Below are positions 41,706-50,868 of a DNA stretch of 64,000 bases, in pieces. The notes beneath the pieces were generated by a model. That model saw only the letters and a list, made by a program, of their open reading frames with translations. It had not been told where the DNA came from and did not search any database. Both the position numbers and the translations under genes were made by a program. The stretch is from Gramella sp. MT6. Lineage in GTDB: Bacteria; Bacteroidota; Bacteroidia; Flavobacteriales; Flavobacteriaceae. The DNA is taken from assembly GCF_019357415.1 (NCBI RefSeq), contig NZ_CP048410.1, forward strand, positions 1,645,001 to 1,709,000, in the 5' to 3' direction. Within the stretch, counting starts at the first letter, position 1, and each line of letters begins with the position of its first letter.

Positions 41706-42443
41706 TTAGCTTAATAAGAGTTGAGTAACACAATAATTGGTTACAATTAATACCACACTTGTCCAAACGAAAGAGGTTGTTGAGGCCTCTCCAACTTCCA
41801 GTGCTCCACCTTTCATATAATAACCATGGTAAGAGGGAACAGTTGCTAAAATAAAGGCAAATAAGAAGGTCTTTATAAAGGCGTAGGTAAGATGAAATGG
41901 AGTGAAATCATCCTGTAAACCTGTAATAAATTGATCTGAAGTCACAAATCCTCCCAGAACCGCAGCGGTATATGCACCCGCGATGCCTAGAAACATTGAA
42001 ATCGCGATGACAAAAGGATAGGTCATCATAGCAACTATCTTAGGGAAAATAAGGTAATTCTTTGAGTTTATTCCCATTACCTCTAGAGCGTCGATCTGTT
42101 CAGTAACTCTCATAGAGCCGATACTGGAAGTAATAAAAGATCCAACTTTACCTGCCATAATGATCGAGATAAATGTAGGAGCGAATTCCAGAATAACAGA
42201 TTGCCTTGCTGCATATGCAACCAGGGTTTTTGGTATAAGCGGGTTATTTAAGTTAAGGGCAGTTTGAATAGCCACAACCGCACCAATAAAAAAGGAAAGG
42301 AATGCCACTATTCCTAATGACCCCATGATCAATTCATTGATCTCTTTAAATATGAGATTTCTAAGAACCGAACGTTTAGTCATTCGGCCAAAAACTCCCT
42401 TAAGCATTAAAAAATATTCCCCAATGGAGTGCAGGTAGGTCAT
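41706..42443 (-). CDS. MlaE-like ABC transporter permease
   Basis: Inner-membrane permease of 245 aa in the MlaE/DUF140 family. About five or six hydrophobic segments are present. The family motif around SSIGSMRVTEQIDALEVMGIN is clear, as is the preceding FAPTFISIIMAGKVGSF. It pairs with the downstream ATPase. The start at 42443 is close to the divergent pafA-like gene, with 115 bp between the starts. Confidence 0.92.
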   Translation of the reverse strand: MTYLHSIGEYFLMLKGVFGRMTKRSVLRNLIFKEINELIMGSLGIVAFLSFFIGAVVAIQTALNLNNPLIPKTLVAYAARQSVILEFAPTFISIIMAGKVGSFITSSIGSMRVTEQIDALEVMGINSKNYLIFPKIVAMMTYPFVIAISMFLGIAGAYTAAVLGGFVTSDQFITGLQDDFTPFHLTYAFIKTFLFAFILATVPSYHGYYMKGGALEVGEASTTSFVWTSVVLIVTNYCVTQLLLS

Positions 42444-42527
42444 TAATTGAATTTTGAAAAGCTAAAATACTAAAATTTCGCTCTAAAGTATTTAAGGCTT
42501 AATTAAACTTTAGCGTTTGAAGTTTAG

Positions 42528-42535
42528 TATTTTTG
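42528..42535 (+). promoter_or_regulatory. -7 promoter element of alkaline phosphatase gene
   Basis: TATTTTTG fits TAnnTTTG, 23 bp before the ATG at 42559. No TTG at proper -33 spacing was found. Confidence 0.45.
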
Positions 42536-42558
42536 AGGTGTTTTAAATTTTAAATCTT

Positions 42559-44190
42559 ATGAAACGCTATTTTTTTGCATTATTTCTATTTATTGGACTG
42601 TCGCCCTTAAAGGCTCAGATTATAAAAGATAACCCCAAATTGGTTGTTGGTATCGTGGTAGATCAAATGCGGTATGATTATCTAACACGATTCTGGGATC
42701 AGTTTGAAGAGGGAGGCTTTAAGCGTCTTGTGAACGATGGCTTCACCTTTAAAAATACTCATTTCAACTATGTGCCAACATATACAGGACCGGGACATGC
42801 TTCGGTATTTACCGGTACTACTCCTGCATATCATGGGATAATCAGCAATAGCTGGTTTAATAAATTTGAAGATCAGTTTGTTTATTGTGCGAGTGATCCA
42901 TCTGTGCAATCTCTGGGTACTGAAACCAGGGCAGGAGAAATGTCTCCAAATAGAATGTTGTCTACCACTTTTGCAGACGAGAACAGGCTGCATACACAAA
43001 TGAAAGGTAAAACCATTGGCGTTGCTCTAAAAGACAGGGGCGCAATTCTACCGGCAGGTCATACTGCCAATGCGGCTTATTGGTTCAATGGAGGAACAGA
43101 GGCTAATTGGATTAGCAGTACCTATTACATGGAAGAATTGCCTAAATGGGTACAGGATTTCAATAAGTCTGATAAAGCTGAATCCTACCTTAAAACATGG
43201 GAACCTTTAAAAAATATAGATACTTATTCCCAAAGCGGAAGTGATATCAATGAATTTGAAGGTGGGTTTAATGGAATGGAAACGGCTTCTTTTCCTTACG
43301 ATCTTAAGAAGATCGCTCCTGAAAATGGAAATTATGAGTTGATCAAAGCTACTCCCTTTGGGAATGATCTAACGGCTGAATTTGCAAAAGCGGCCATAAA
43401 AGGAGAGGAACTTGGAAAAGATAATATTACCGATGTGCTAACGCTTAGTTTTTCCAGTACAGATTATGTAGGTCACAACTTTGGGGTGAATTCCAAAGAA
43501 GTACAGGATACTTATATGAGGCTCGATCTTGCAATAGCAGATGTTCTGAATTACCTGGATGAAACTGTTGGAGCAGGTGAGTATACTGTTTTCCTGACTG
43601 CAGATCACGGCGCAGCAGATGTTCCAAATTATTTAAAGTCAAAAAAGATACCAGCGGGTAATTTTCAGGATTCAGAATTGATCATGAAACTTGGACAGTT
43701 TGTTGCCGAAGAATATGATTCTGAAGAATTGATCGCTAATATTTCAAATGGTCAGGTTTTCTTTAATTATACAGAATTAAGCAAAGAGAAAGTTGATGCA
43801 GATGAATTGCAGGATAAGATCGCGTATTTTTTGCTTCAGCAGGATAACATTTCTAGAACATTTACCAGGAAACAGTTGCAGAGCGGTTCTTTTGATAAGG
43901 GAATTGGCAGTTTAATAGAAAATGGTTTCAACCAGAAAAGAAGCGGTGATGTTGTTTACGTGATGGATCCAGGTTATATCGTTTTCCCGGAGACAGGAAC
44001 AACTCACGGTAGCGGTTTCTCTTACGATACTCATGCACCTCTTATTTTCTTCGGAAAGGGAGTTAAAAAAGGTAGCACCTATAAGCAAGCGTATATTAAT
44101 GATATTGCTCCTACGATTTCAGCGATGCTGGGGATCGCTTTCCCTAACGCCGCAACAGGTAAACCTCTAAGCGAAATGCTGGATAAATAA
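42559..44190 (+). CDS. PafA-type alkaline phosphatase
   Basis: Secreted alkaline phosphatase of 543 aa, PafA-like, which releases phosphate from phosphomonoesters. The signal peptide ends at about residue 19 (SPLKAQ). The metal and nucleophile region starts with GIVVDQMRYDY (Asp35). Thr76 is the probable nucleophile (PTYTGPGHAS) and Asn97 the second-shell ligand. The 21-residue spacing equals that of Thr79 and Asn100 in Elizabethkingia PafA. Lys158 and Arg160 (ALKDRGA) correspond to Lys162 and Arg164. Later motifs LSFSSTDYVGHNFG, LTADHGAA and GTTHGSGFSYDTHAP provide the zinc ligands. No T9SS domain is evident, so it is probably periplasmic or released. Confidence 0.92.
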   Translation: MKRYFFALFLFIGLSPLKAQIIKDNPKLVVGIVVDQMRYDYLTRFWDQFEEGGFKRLVNDGFTFKNTHFNYVPTYTGPGHASVFTGTTPAYHGIISNSWFNKFEDQFVYCASDPSVQSLGTETRAGEMSPNRMLSTTFADENRLHTQMKGKTIGVALKDRGAILPAGHTANAAYWFNGGTEANWISSTYYMEELPKWVQDFNKSDKAESYLKTWEPLKNIDTYSQSGSDINEFEGGFNGMETASFPYDLKKIAPENGNYELIKATPFGNDLTAEFAKAAIKGEELGKDNITDVLTLSFSSTDYVGHNFGVNSKEVQDTYMRLDLAIADVLNYLDETVGAGEYTVFLTADHGAADVPNYLKSKKIPAGNFQDSELIMKLGQFVAEEYDSEELIANISNGQVFFNYTELSKEKVDADELQDKIAYFLLQQDNISRTFTRKQLQSGSFDKGIGSLIENGFNQKRSGDVVYVMDPGYIVFPETGTTHGSGFSYDTHAPLIFFGKGVKKGSTYKQAYINDIAPTISAMLGIAFPNAATGKPLSEMLDK

Positions 44191-44193
44191 ACT

Positions 44194-45042
44194 CTAGGCG
44201 ATCTTCTTTCGAATATTCGCCCAACGTAATTTTCTAATAAAACGACCTTCTTCTTCGGAAACGAGAAAGGGTCGTTTTTTCTTTTTGGCCTTAAAATATC
44301 CCGAGACATAATGAAGAAACGCAAAAGGATTCATTTTCATAGCAGCCAGTTTGGCCGAAGCTATCAGGCTAAGCATGGTGCCATATCTCAATCTGTAAAA
44401 GGCTTCTCCCTGTTTGCGGCCAGAATGCTCAAAGTAGTTCATTCCGGTAGGTCTAAGATGTTTTACGAGCAAGCTTTCATCTGTAACAACTTTCCATCCG
44501 TGGAATCTTGCCAGTAATTCGTCTGCAGTGTCCCAGCCCATGGCGGGTTTTAATTCTCCTATCTGAATAAAACAATGTTTGCGGTAAGCTTTTAGTGCTC
44601 CGCGTATATGGTCCTTACCAGTTAAATTTTCAGGTATCCACTGGTTCTTTCTTTGGATACTGCAAAAGCCGCCGACCATTCCTGCCTTTGGATCATTCGT
44701 GAAATGCCCGACTATCTTTTCGAGATAATTTTCTGGAAAAATAAGATCTGCATCGAATTTGCAGATGACGTCAAATTCATCTTCGAGCTTGTAATAGCCT
44801 TTATAAAATGCATTTATAACCTTGCTTCCGGGAGCATGTTCGTTTGAAGAATCGTTTCTAACCAGTTCGATGAAAGGATATTTGGAAGTAAACTTTTCGA
44901 TGATTTCAGAAGTATTATCGGTAGAGCTATCATCAACTACCACGACCTTATTTGGCAATAGGCTTTGGTCTGCAAGAGATTGCAATGTCTGGCTTATAAA
45001 ATTTGCCTCATTATGAGCTGGTATTACAATATCTATCTTCAA
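44194..45042 (-). CDS. family 2 glycosyltransferase
   Basis: GT-A fold glycosyltransferase (282 aa). The N-terminal IVIPAHNEA and VVVDDSSTDNT motifs bind the nucleotide sugar, and FDADLIFP is the DxD-like metal site. The middle region carries the acceptor-side motif WDTADELLARFHGWK. The C-terminal part is hydrophobic and basic (SLIASAKLAAMK, AKKKKRPF), suggesting peripheral membrane attachment. The donor and acceptor are unknown. It lies in a row with the methyltransferase and KAS III-like genes on the same strand, 51 bp after the methyltransferase stop. It converges on the phosphatase gene with a 3-nt gap. Confidence 0.87.
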   Translation of the reverse strand: MKIDIVIPAHNEANFISQTLQSLADQSLLPNKVVVVDDSSTDNTSEIIEKFTSKYPFIELVRNDSSNEHAPGSKVINAFYKGYYKLEDEFDVICKFDADLIFPENYLEKIVGHFTNDPKAGMVGGFCSIQRKNQWIPENLTGKDHIRGALKAYRKHCFIQIGELKPAMGWDTADELLARFHGWKVVTDESLLVKHLRPTGMNYFEHSGRKQGEAFYRLRYGTMLSLIASAKLAAMKMNPFAFLHYVSGYFKAKKKKRPFLVSEEEGRFIRKLRWANIRKKIA

Positions 45043-45093
45043 GGAAGGTCTTTTTACTTTGAAGTGCTAAGATAGAATTTTAGCTTTACAAGC

Positions 45094-45615
45094 TTAGGCT
45101 CTTTCCGCGTAAACCGCATAATAGCGCGGAGTAAATTTCCGAAGTATTGGTCTGATCCCTATTTTATTAACAGGATTGGTCCACTTTAAAGTTTCCCTGA
45201 TCTCCCAGCCGCTTTTCTCAAAAAGCCAGTCGAATTGCCAGTCTTCGAATTCGTGGTAATGCCGGTCCCATTTATCGGTTTTACTGCGATAGGCAGGAGA
45301 AAACCATAATTTAAGAGGAACACTTGCCACGATCTTATCTGCTTTTATCTCTCTTAGAATATTATAAGGAGCTAAAAGATGCTCGAATATCTCAAAGGCA
45401 GTGACCAGGTCGTAAGTCTCAATCTTTACTGCTGAAAAGTCATTGTCAAGATCTTCACCAGAAGTATTGGTCACTTCATAACCATGTTCTTCCATGATCT
45501 CCGAAAAAGGATTTTTCACTCCAAGATCAAGCACTTTTGCCGGTGGAGGCACCAGTTCTTTTAAAAATTCTAAAGTCTTTTGATAACGTTTTTCAGGGAA
45601 GCTATTCTCGTACAT
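45094..45615 (-). CDS. class I SAM-dependent methyltransferase-like protein
   Basis: Protein of 173 aa with a reduced methyltransferase fold. The SAM-binding motif I is VLDLGVKNPFSE, where a typical G-x-G is altered to G-V-K-N. Motif II corresponds to the GYEVTNTSGEDLDNDF region, and YDLVTAFEIFEHL is the motif IV/post-I equivalent. The start at 45615 is chosen because it begins 1 nt after the upstream KAS III stop codon. A start eight codons upstream would overlap that gene by 23 bp. The altered motif I leaves activity open. Confidence 0.75.
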   Translation of the reverse strand: MYENSFPEKRYQKTLEFLKELVPPPAKVLDLGVKNPFSEIMEEHGYEVTNTSGEDLDNDFSAVKIETYDLVTAFEIFEHLLAPYNILREIKADKIVASVPLKLWFSPAYRSKTDKWDRHYHEFEDWQFDWLFEKSGWEIRETLKWTNPVNKIGIRPILRKFTPRYYAVYAERA

Positions 45616-45616
45616 T

Positions 45617-46678
45617 CTAGATCTCGTAAGTGATCGCATTTACGTTCATTCCTGCGCCTACACTTGCAAACAGTACTATGTCTCCTTTTTCAAGTTTCTG
45701 ACCTTCGATCTTTCCTCTGGTAACCAGGTCGAATAGAGTTGGTACTGTGGCAACACTGCTATTACCTAGTTCGTGAATGGTCATTGGCATAACGTCTTCT
45801 GGTGCGGTTAATCCGTGAAGTTTATAGAAACGATTAATAATGGCATGATCCATTTTTTCGTTGGCTTGGTGAATGAAAATTTTCTTTAGATCATTAATTG
45901 ATTTGCCACTGTTCTCAAGACATTCTTTCATTGCATTTGGGACATTGGTCAAAGCAAATTCGTAGATCTTCCTCCCGTGCATTTTGATATACCTGACGTC
46001 TTCAGAAGCCTCAGTGCTATTGGATTTTCCAAAGTAAATATATTCAGATTCCTGAAAAGAGAAAGTAGCAGATTCGTGCGAAAGAATTCCAGATTCTTTA
46101 TCACTGGTAGCTTCGACAATCACAGCGCCTGCACCATCAGAGAAAATCATGGAATCTCTATCATGTTTGTCAACCACTCTTGATAAAGCTTCTGCTCCAA
46201 TAACAAGACATTTTTTTGCCATTCCGGCTTTAATAAAAGCCTGTGCATGGATCATACCCTCGATCCATCCGGGGCAACCAAATAAGAGGTCGTATCCAAC
46301 ACAACGTGGATTTTTGATCCTTAAGTGGGATTTTACTCTTGTAGCCAGGCTGGGAACGGTGTCACTCTGGTTGGAATTAGATTTAACGTCACCATAATTA
46401 TGGGCTACTATTATATAATCTAATGTTTCAGGATCTATACCTGAACTTTCTATAGCCTTCTGACTTGCAATTACTGCGATATCTGAGGTGTTGAGGTTTT
46501 CGTCTATATAACGTCTTTCTTCGATTCCAGTGATCGCCTTGAATTTCCGAATAGTAGTTTCGTTATCATGGGGGAAATTTGATCCATCAAGATTATAGAA
46601 CTCATGTTGATCAAAATCTGCATTCTTAGTAATAACATTTGGTATATAACTTCCAGTTCCCGTGATTTTGCAATTCAT
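45617..46678 (-). CDS. 3-oxoacyl-ACP synthase III family protein
   Basis: FabH-like ketosynthase of 353 aa that condenses an acyl-CoA or acyl-ACP with malonyl-ACP. The catalytic triad is visible: Cys135 (LLFGCPGWIEG), His in IHQANEKMD and Asn in HELGNSSVATVP. The C-terminal SVGAGMNVNAITYE closes the thiolase fold. The context differs from the fatty acid synthesis cluster where housekeeping fabH lies. It is in a row with a methyltransferase and a glycosyltransferase, so a specialised lipid or pigment product is possible, though this is only inferred. Confidence 0.88.
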   Translation of the reverse strand: MNCKITGTGSYIPNVITKNADFDQHEFYNLDGSNFPHDNETTIRKFKAITGIEERRYIDENLNTSDIAVIASQKAIESSGIDPETLDYIIVAHNYGDVKSNSNQSDTVPSLATRVKSHLRIKNPRCVGYDLLFGCPGWIEGMIHAQAFIKAGMAKKCLVIGAEALSRVVDKHDRDSMIFSDGAGAVIVEATSDKESGILSHESATFSFQESEYIYFGKSNSTEASEDVRYIKMHGRKIYEFALTNVPNAMKECLENSGKSINDLKKIFIHQANEKMDHAIINRFYKLHGLTAPEDVMPMTIHELGNSSVATVPTLFDLVTRGKIEGQKLEKGDIVLFASVGAGMNVNAITYEI

Positions 46679-46758
46679 CAGACTTTATTAAAATTAAGTT
46701 TACAATTTAATTAAATACTCCAAAAGAGCTATTAAATTAGGTGAAATTTTGGTCGAAA

Positions 46759-46790
46759 AAAAACCTGCCAGCTGACAGGTTTTTCTTTTT
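46759..46790 (-). terminator. terminator of gcvP
   Basis: Stem AAAAACCTG / CAGGTTTTT (46759-46767, 46776-46784) directly downstream of the gcvP stop. On the minus strand it is followed by T residues. Confidence 0.85.
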
Positions 46791-46806
46791 GTTTCCTTTT
46801 GAGTCC

Positions 46807-49656
46807 TTAGACTTCAGCATATTCTTCAGTTGGAGGACAGGTACACATCAAGTTTCTGTCACCATAAGCTTCATCAACTCTTCTAACACTTGGCCAGAAT
46901 TTATTGTCGTGTAAATGGCTTAAAGGATATGCCGCTTTTTCTCTCGAATAAGATAACTTCCATTCATCTGAAGTTAGCATATGTATGGTATGAGGCGCAT
47001 TCTTCAATACGTTATTAGGCTCATCTGAGGTACATTCTTCAATTTCCTTTCTAATTGAAATCAATGCATCGCAGAAACGATCAAGCTCTGGTTTACTTTC
47101 ACTCTCGGTAGGCTCGATCATCATCGTTCCGGCAACAGGGAAAGATACGGTAGGAGCGTGGAAGCCATAATCTATAAGTCGTTTTGCGATATCTGTAACT
47201 TCTATACCCTGTTCTTTAAAAGGTCTGCAGTCTATGATCATCTCATGAGCAGCACGTCCTCTTTCTCCTGAATAAAGAGTTTTATAATGACCTTTAAGTC
47301 TTTCTTTAATATAGTTCGCATTCAGGATCGCATATTCAGTAGCTTTTTGAAGTCCGCCTGTTCCTAGCATTTTTATGTAACCATAAGAAATTAAACATAC
47401 CAAAGAAGATCCCCATGGAGCAGAAGAAATAGCACCAATAGCTTTTTCTCCACCTGTTTTTATAATTGGGTTTCCAGGTAGGAATGGTTTTAATTGTTCA
47501 GCAACACAAATAGGCCCAACGCCTGGTCCGCCTCCTCCGTGAGGGATAGCAAATGTTTTGTGAAGATTCAGGTGACATACGTCAGCGCCAATTCTTCCCG
47601 GGTTGGTCAAGCCAACCTGAGCATTCATATTGGCACCATCCATATAAACCTGGCCGCCATTCTCATGAATGATATTCGTGATCTCACGAATTGCAGATTC
47701 AAAAACACCATGGGTTGAAGGATAGGTAACCATTAAGGCCGCAAGATTATCTTTGTATTTGATGGCCTTTTCTCTAAGATCATCCACATCGATATTTCCA
47801 TTTTCAGAAGCTTTGGTAACCACAACCTTCATTCCGGCCATTACTGCAGAAGCGGGGTTGGTGCCGTGAGCTGAAGAAGGGATCAAACAGATGTTTCTAT
47901 GTGAATCCCCGTTAGCTTCATGATAAGCTCTTATCACCATCAATCCGGCGTATTCTCCCTGAGCACCTGAGTTAGGTTGAAGGGAAGTCGCTGAAAATCC
48001 TGTAATTTCGGTTAGCTGATCTTCTAATTCTTTTAATACGATCTGGTAACCTTCTGCCTGCTCAACTGGTACAAACGGGTGTAAATTCCCCCATTGCGGG
48101 TTGCTTAACGGAAGCATTTCTGAAGCCGCATTCAATTTCATTGTACATGATCCTAAAGAGATCATGGAATGGTTTAAAGAAAGATCCTTACGCTCTAGTT
48201 TCTTGATATAGCGCATCAATTCAGTTTCTGAATGATACAGATTGAAAACCTCATGAGTTAGAAATTCTGTCTTTCTCTGAAGGTTCGCAGGAATTGCAGA
48301 TCTTGTTGGCAATTCTTCTAATTCAGATTTTTCCTTTCCAGCTAATTCAGCAAATACAGCAATTATAGCGTTAAGGTCATCTGTGGTTGTAGTTTCATTT
48401 ATAGAAATACAGGCGCTTTCCGCATCAGGATAGAAGAAATTGATCTCGTGCTTTTCAGCGATCTCTTTAAGTTTCGAACTATCTGCTTTTATGTGGATCG
48501 TATCGAAATATGCTGAATTCAGTTGATCGAATCCTAACTTTTTAATACTATCTTCTAAAGCAACTGCAGATGAATGAACAGTATTAGCTATATATTCAAG
48601 GCCTTTTGGTCCATGATAAACAGCGTACATTCCTGCCATTACAGCCAGGAGAACCTGGGCAGTACAAATATTTGAAGTAGCCTTGTCTCTTTTAATATGT
48701 TGCTCTCTTGTTTGAAGAGCCATTCTCAACGCGTTATTACCATCAAGATCTTTAGTTATACCAATGATTCTTCCAGGTAGATTACGCTTATATTCTTCTT
48801 TGGTGGCGAAAAACGCTGCGTGAGGGCCACCATATCCAAGCGGAATTCCAAATCTTTGGGTGGTTCCAACAACAACATCCACTCCAAGTTCCCCTGGAGC
48901 CTGAAGTTTTACCAGGCTAAGTATGTCTGCTGCGAATGCAGTCTTGATATTCGCGTTTTTACAGTTTTCCACGAAATCTGCATAATCGAAAATTTGTCCG
49001 AATTTACCCGGATACTGCACCAAAGCTCCGAAATATTCTTCTGAAAAATCAAATTTTTCATGATCACCAACCACCATTTCGATTCCAAGGAAATTTGCCC
49101 TGGTTTCCATCAAAGAGATAGTTTGCGGAAGTACTTGTTGAGAAACAAAGAATTTATTTACTTCAGCTTTCTTTTGCTTACGGTCACGCACGGCGTGTAA
49201 AAGTGCCATTGCTTCGGCCGCCGCTGTGGATTCGTCTAATAGAGAAGCATTAGCGATCTCCATTCCGGTAAGATCACTTACCATGGTTTGGAAATTCAAC
49301 AGTGCTTCAAGGCGTCCCTGAGCAATTTCTGCCTGATATGGCGTATAGGCAGTATACCAACCCGGATTTTCAAGAATATTACGCTGGATCACCGCTGGCA
49401 GAATAGCCTGATGGTATCCTAGACCAATATAAGTTTTGAAAACCTTATTCTTTTCAGAAAGCTTTTTGATATGTTCTGCATACTGGTTCTCGCTCATTGC
49501 CTTTGGAAGGTTTAGCGGGCTATGCAAACGAATATCATCTGGCAGGGTTTCGTAAATTAGTTGCTCTATAGACTCAACGCCGATAGTGTCCAGCATTTCC
49601 TGTAGATTTTCTGCTTTAGGACCTATGTGACGTAATGCGAAAGAATCTGTTCTCAT
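46807..49656 (-). CDS. gcvP: glycine dehydrogenase (aminomethyl-transferring), P protein
   Basis: PLP enzyme of the glycine cleavage system (949 aa, normal for the fused single-chain form). It decarboxylates glycine and loads the aminomethyl group on the H protein. The N-terminal half starts with FALRHIGP and contains YTAYTPYQAEIAQGRLEALL. The C-terminal half has NSGAQGEYAGL, SSAHGTNPASA and the PLP-binding HLNLHKTFAIPHGGGGPG, where Lys is the cofactor lysine. It is monocistronic; gcvT and gcvH are not in this window. Confidence 0.97.
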   Translation of the reverse strand: MRTDSFALRHIGPKAENLQEMLDTIGVESIEQLIYETLPDDIRLHSPLNLPKAMSENQYAEHIKKLSEKNKVFKTYIGLGYHQAILPAVIQRNILENPGWYTAYTPYQAEIAQGRLEALLNFQTMVSDLTGMEIANASLLDESTAAAEAMALLHAVRDRKQKKAEVNKFFVSQQVLPQTISLMETRANFLGIEMVVGDHEKFDFSEEYFGALVQYPGKFGQIFDYADFVENCKNANIKTAFAADILSLVKLQAPGELGVDVVVGTTQRFGIPLGYGGPHAAFFATKEEYKRNLPGRIIGITKDLDGNNALRMALQTREQHIKRDKATSNICTAQVLLAVMAGMYAVYHGPKGLEYIANTVHSSAVALEDSIKKLGFDQLNSAYFDTIHIKADSSKLKEIAEKHEINFFYPDAESACISINETTTTDDLNAIIAVFAELAGKEKSELEELPTRSAIPANLQRKTEFLTHEVFNLYHSETELMRYIKKLERKDLSLNHSMISLGSCTMKLNAASEMLPLSNPQWGNLHPFVPVEQAEGYQIVLKELEDQLTEITGFSATSLQPNSGAQGEYAGLMVIRAYHEANGDSHRNICLIPSSAHGTNPASAVMAGMKVVVTKASENGNIDVDDLREKAIKYKDNLAALMVTYPSTHGVFESAIREITNIIHENGGQVYMDGANMNAQVGLTNPGRIGADVCHLNLHKTFAIPHGGGGPGVGPICVAEQLKPFLPGNPIIKTGGEKAIGAISSAPWGSSLVCLISYGYIKMLGTGGLQKATEYAILNANYIKERLKGHYKTLYSGERGRAAHEMIIDCRPFKEQGIEVTDIAKRLIDYGFHAPTVSFPVAGTMMIEPTESESKPELDRFCDALISIRKEIEECTSDEPNNVLKNAPHTIHMLTSDEWKLSYSREKAAYPLSHLHDNKFWPSVRRVDEAYGDRNLMCTCPPTEEYAEV

Positions 49657-49791
49657 TAGAATAAAATAGTTGTGTTTTTTGTGCTGCGAAAATACATAAT
49701 TTCAAGCTAATTTTTTACAGTTTAGGGATGTACAGTTGTTAAGATTTTAAGGGGAGATTCTTCAGTTTAAATTAATGTGTAATTTCGTAGG

Positions 49792-50631
49792 ATGAAGTAT
49801 TTAAAAAATGCTTTTGAACTCTATATAAATAGTAGTATTCATGTCTCTTTAGCAGTGGTGGCCTTTACGCTCATCACTTTTTTTGAATACGACCTGCTCA
49901 TAGACCTCGACCTGCTTTTTTTTATTTTCTTTGCTACTATCACCGGATATAATTTTGTGAAATATGCAGGTATTGCCAAACTATACCACCTAAGCCTGGC
50001 CAGAAACCTGAGATATATTCAAGTGTTTTCGTTGTTTTGCTTCTTGATACTTATCTATTTCACCTTCCAATTAAAACTTTCGGTACTAATTGCTACGGCC
50101 ATACTTGGTGCTTTTACGATCTTTTATGCTATTCCTGTATTTGGTGAGGGTAAGAACTTGCGGAGTCTTCCGGGGTTGAAAATTTTCATTATTGGGTTTG
50201 TATGGGCGGGAAGTACAGTTTTATTACCATTGATAAATGCTGAAAAATATCTCGGAATAGATTTGATAGTAGATTTTATTCAGCGACTAATGCTTGTTAT
50301 CCTGCTAACGCTTCCATTTGAAATTAGGGATCTGAATTTCGATAATGAACGGCTGGGAACGATTCCTCAAAAACTGGGCGTTTACAGAACTAAAATATTT
50401 GGATTGATCTTAATTCTTCTGATATTCTCGGCTGAATTACTGCAAAACTCTTTCCGATCTACTGAATTTTTTGCTTTAGTGGTAATGCTAATGGTAAGTG
50501 GGGTTTTTTTATGGGGGTCTGGTAAGGATCAGAATAAATATTATTCTTCTTTTTGGGTAGAATCCTTGCCAATATGGTATTTGGTGGGGTATTTAATACT
50601 TAGGTTCTTTCTTCTACCAGTTCCTTTTTGA
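49792..50631 (+). CDS. UbiA-like integral membrane protein
   Basis: Hydrophobic protein of 279 aa with about seven or eight membrane segments. The second half has LLTLPFEIRDLNFDNERLGTI, which resembles the second Asp-rich motif of UbiA prenyltransferases. The first Asp-rich motif is not clear: the equivalent region reads GYNFVKYAG, with Asn where UbiA proteins have Asp. It may therefore be a degenerate member or use another substrate. It is divergent from gcvP. Its 3' end overlaps the anti-sigma-like gene on the other strand by 32 bp. Confidence 0.68.
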   Translation: MKYLKNAFELYINSSIHVSLAVVAFTLITFFEYDLLIDLDLLFFIFFATITGYNFVKYAGIAKLYHLSLARNLRYIQVFSLFCFLILIYFTFQLKLSVLIATAILGAFTIFYAIPVFGEGKNLRSLPGLKIFIIGFVWAGSTVLLPLINAEKYLGIDLIVDFIQRLMLVILLTLPFEIRDLNFDNERLGTIPQKLGVYRTKIFGLILILLIFSAELLQNSFRSTEFFALVVMLMVSGVFLWGSGKDQNKYYSSFWVESLPIWYLVGYLILRFFLLPVPF

Positions 50632-50866
50632 TCTCTTCGCGCCATTGGTTTTTCTTTTCTTCCGGGCAGGTTTCGATCTTTGATTTATGTATCAAACCGG
50701 TGAGTTTGGAATTATTTGAAGAGAATCTTCTACAGGTCTTGCAGAAGGATAAGTGAAGCAGTAGTTTAACCTTATCTAAAAATTTCGCTTCCTTATATTG
50801 GGACTTGTTGCAGCATTCTGCGGCTTCGGAACAGTCTATAAAAAAAAACTTGCTTTTATTACTCAT
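50600..50866 (-). CDS. small zinc-finger (ZAS-like) anti-sigma-type protein
   Basis: Protein of 88 aa from the ATG at 50866, two bases after the sigma factor stop codon. It contains HLSFCKTC, an H-x3-C-x2-C pattern typical of ZAS anti-sigma domains, and a further Cys cluster CSEAAECC near the N-terminus. No membrane segment is present, so it would be a soluble anti-sigma or a redox/zinc sensor. Co-transcription with the sigma factor supports that role, but binding is inferred. Its 3' end overlaps the convergent UbiA-like gene. Confidence 0.72.
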   Translation of the reverse strand: MSNKSKFFFIDCSEAAECCNKSQYKEAKFLDKVKLLLHLSFCKTCRRFSSNNSKLTGLIHKSKIETCPEEKKNQWREEIKKELVEERT

Positions 50867-50868
50867 AA

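Noticed and set aside
45616..45639. Upstream start of the methyltransferase-like gene
   Set aside because: It would overlap the KAS III-like gene by 23 bp; the ATG at 45615 gives a 1-nt gap, fitting the compact operon.
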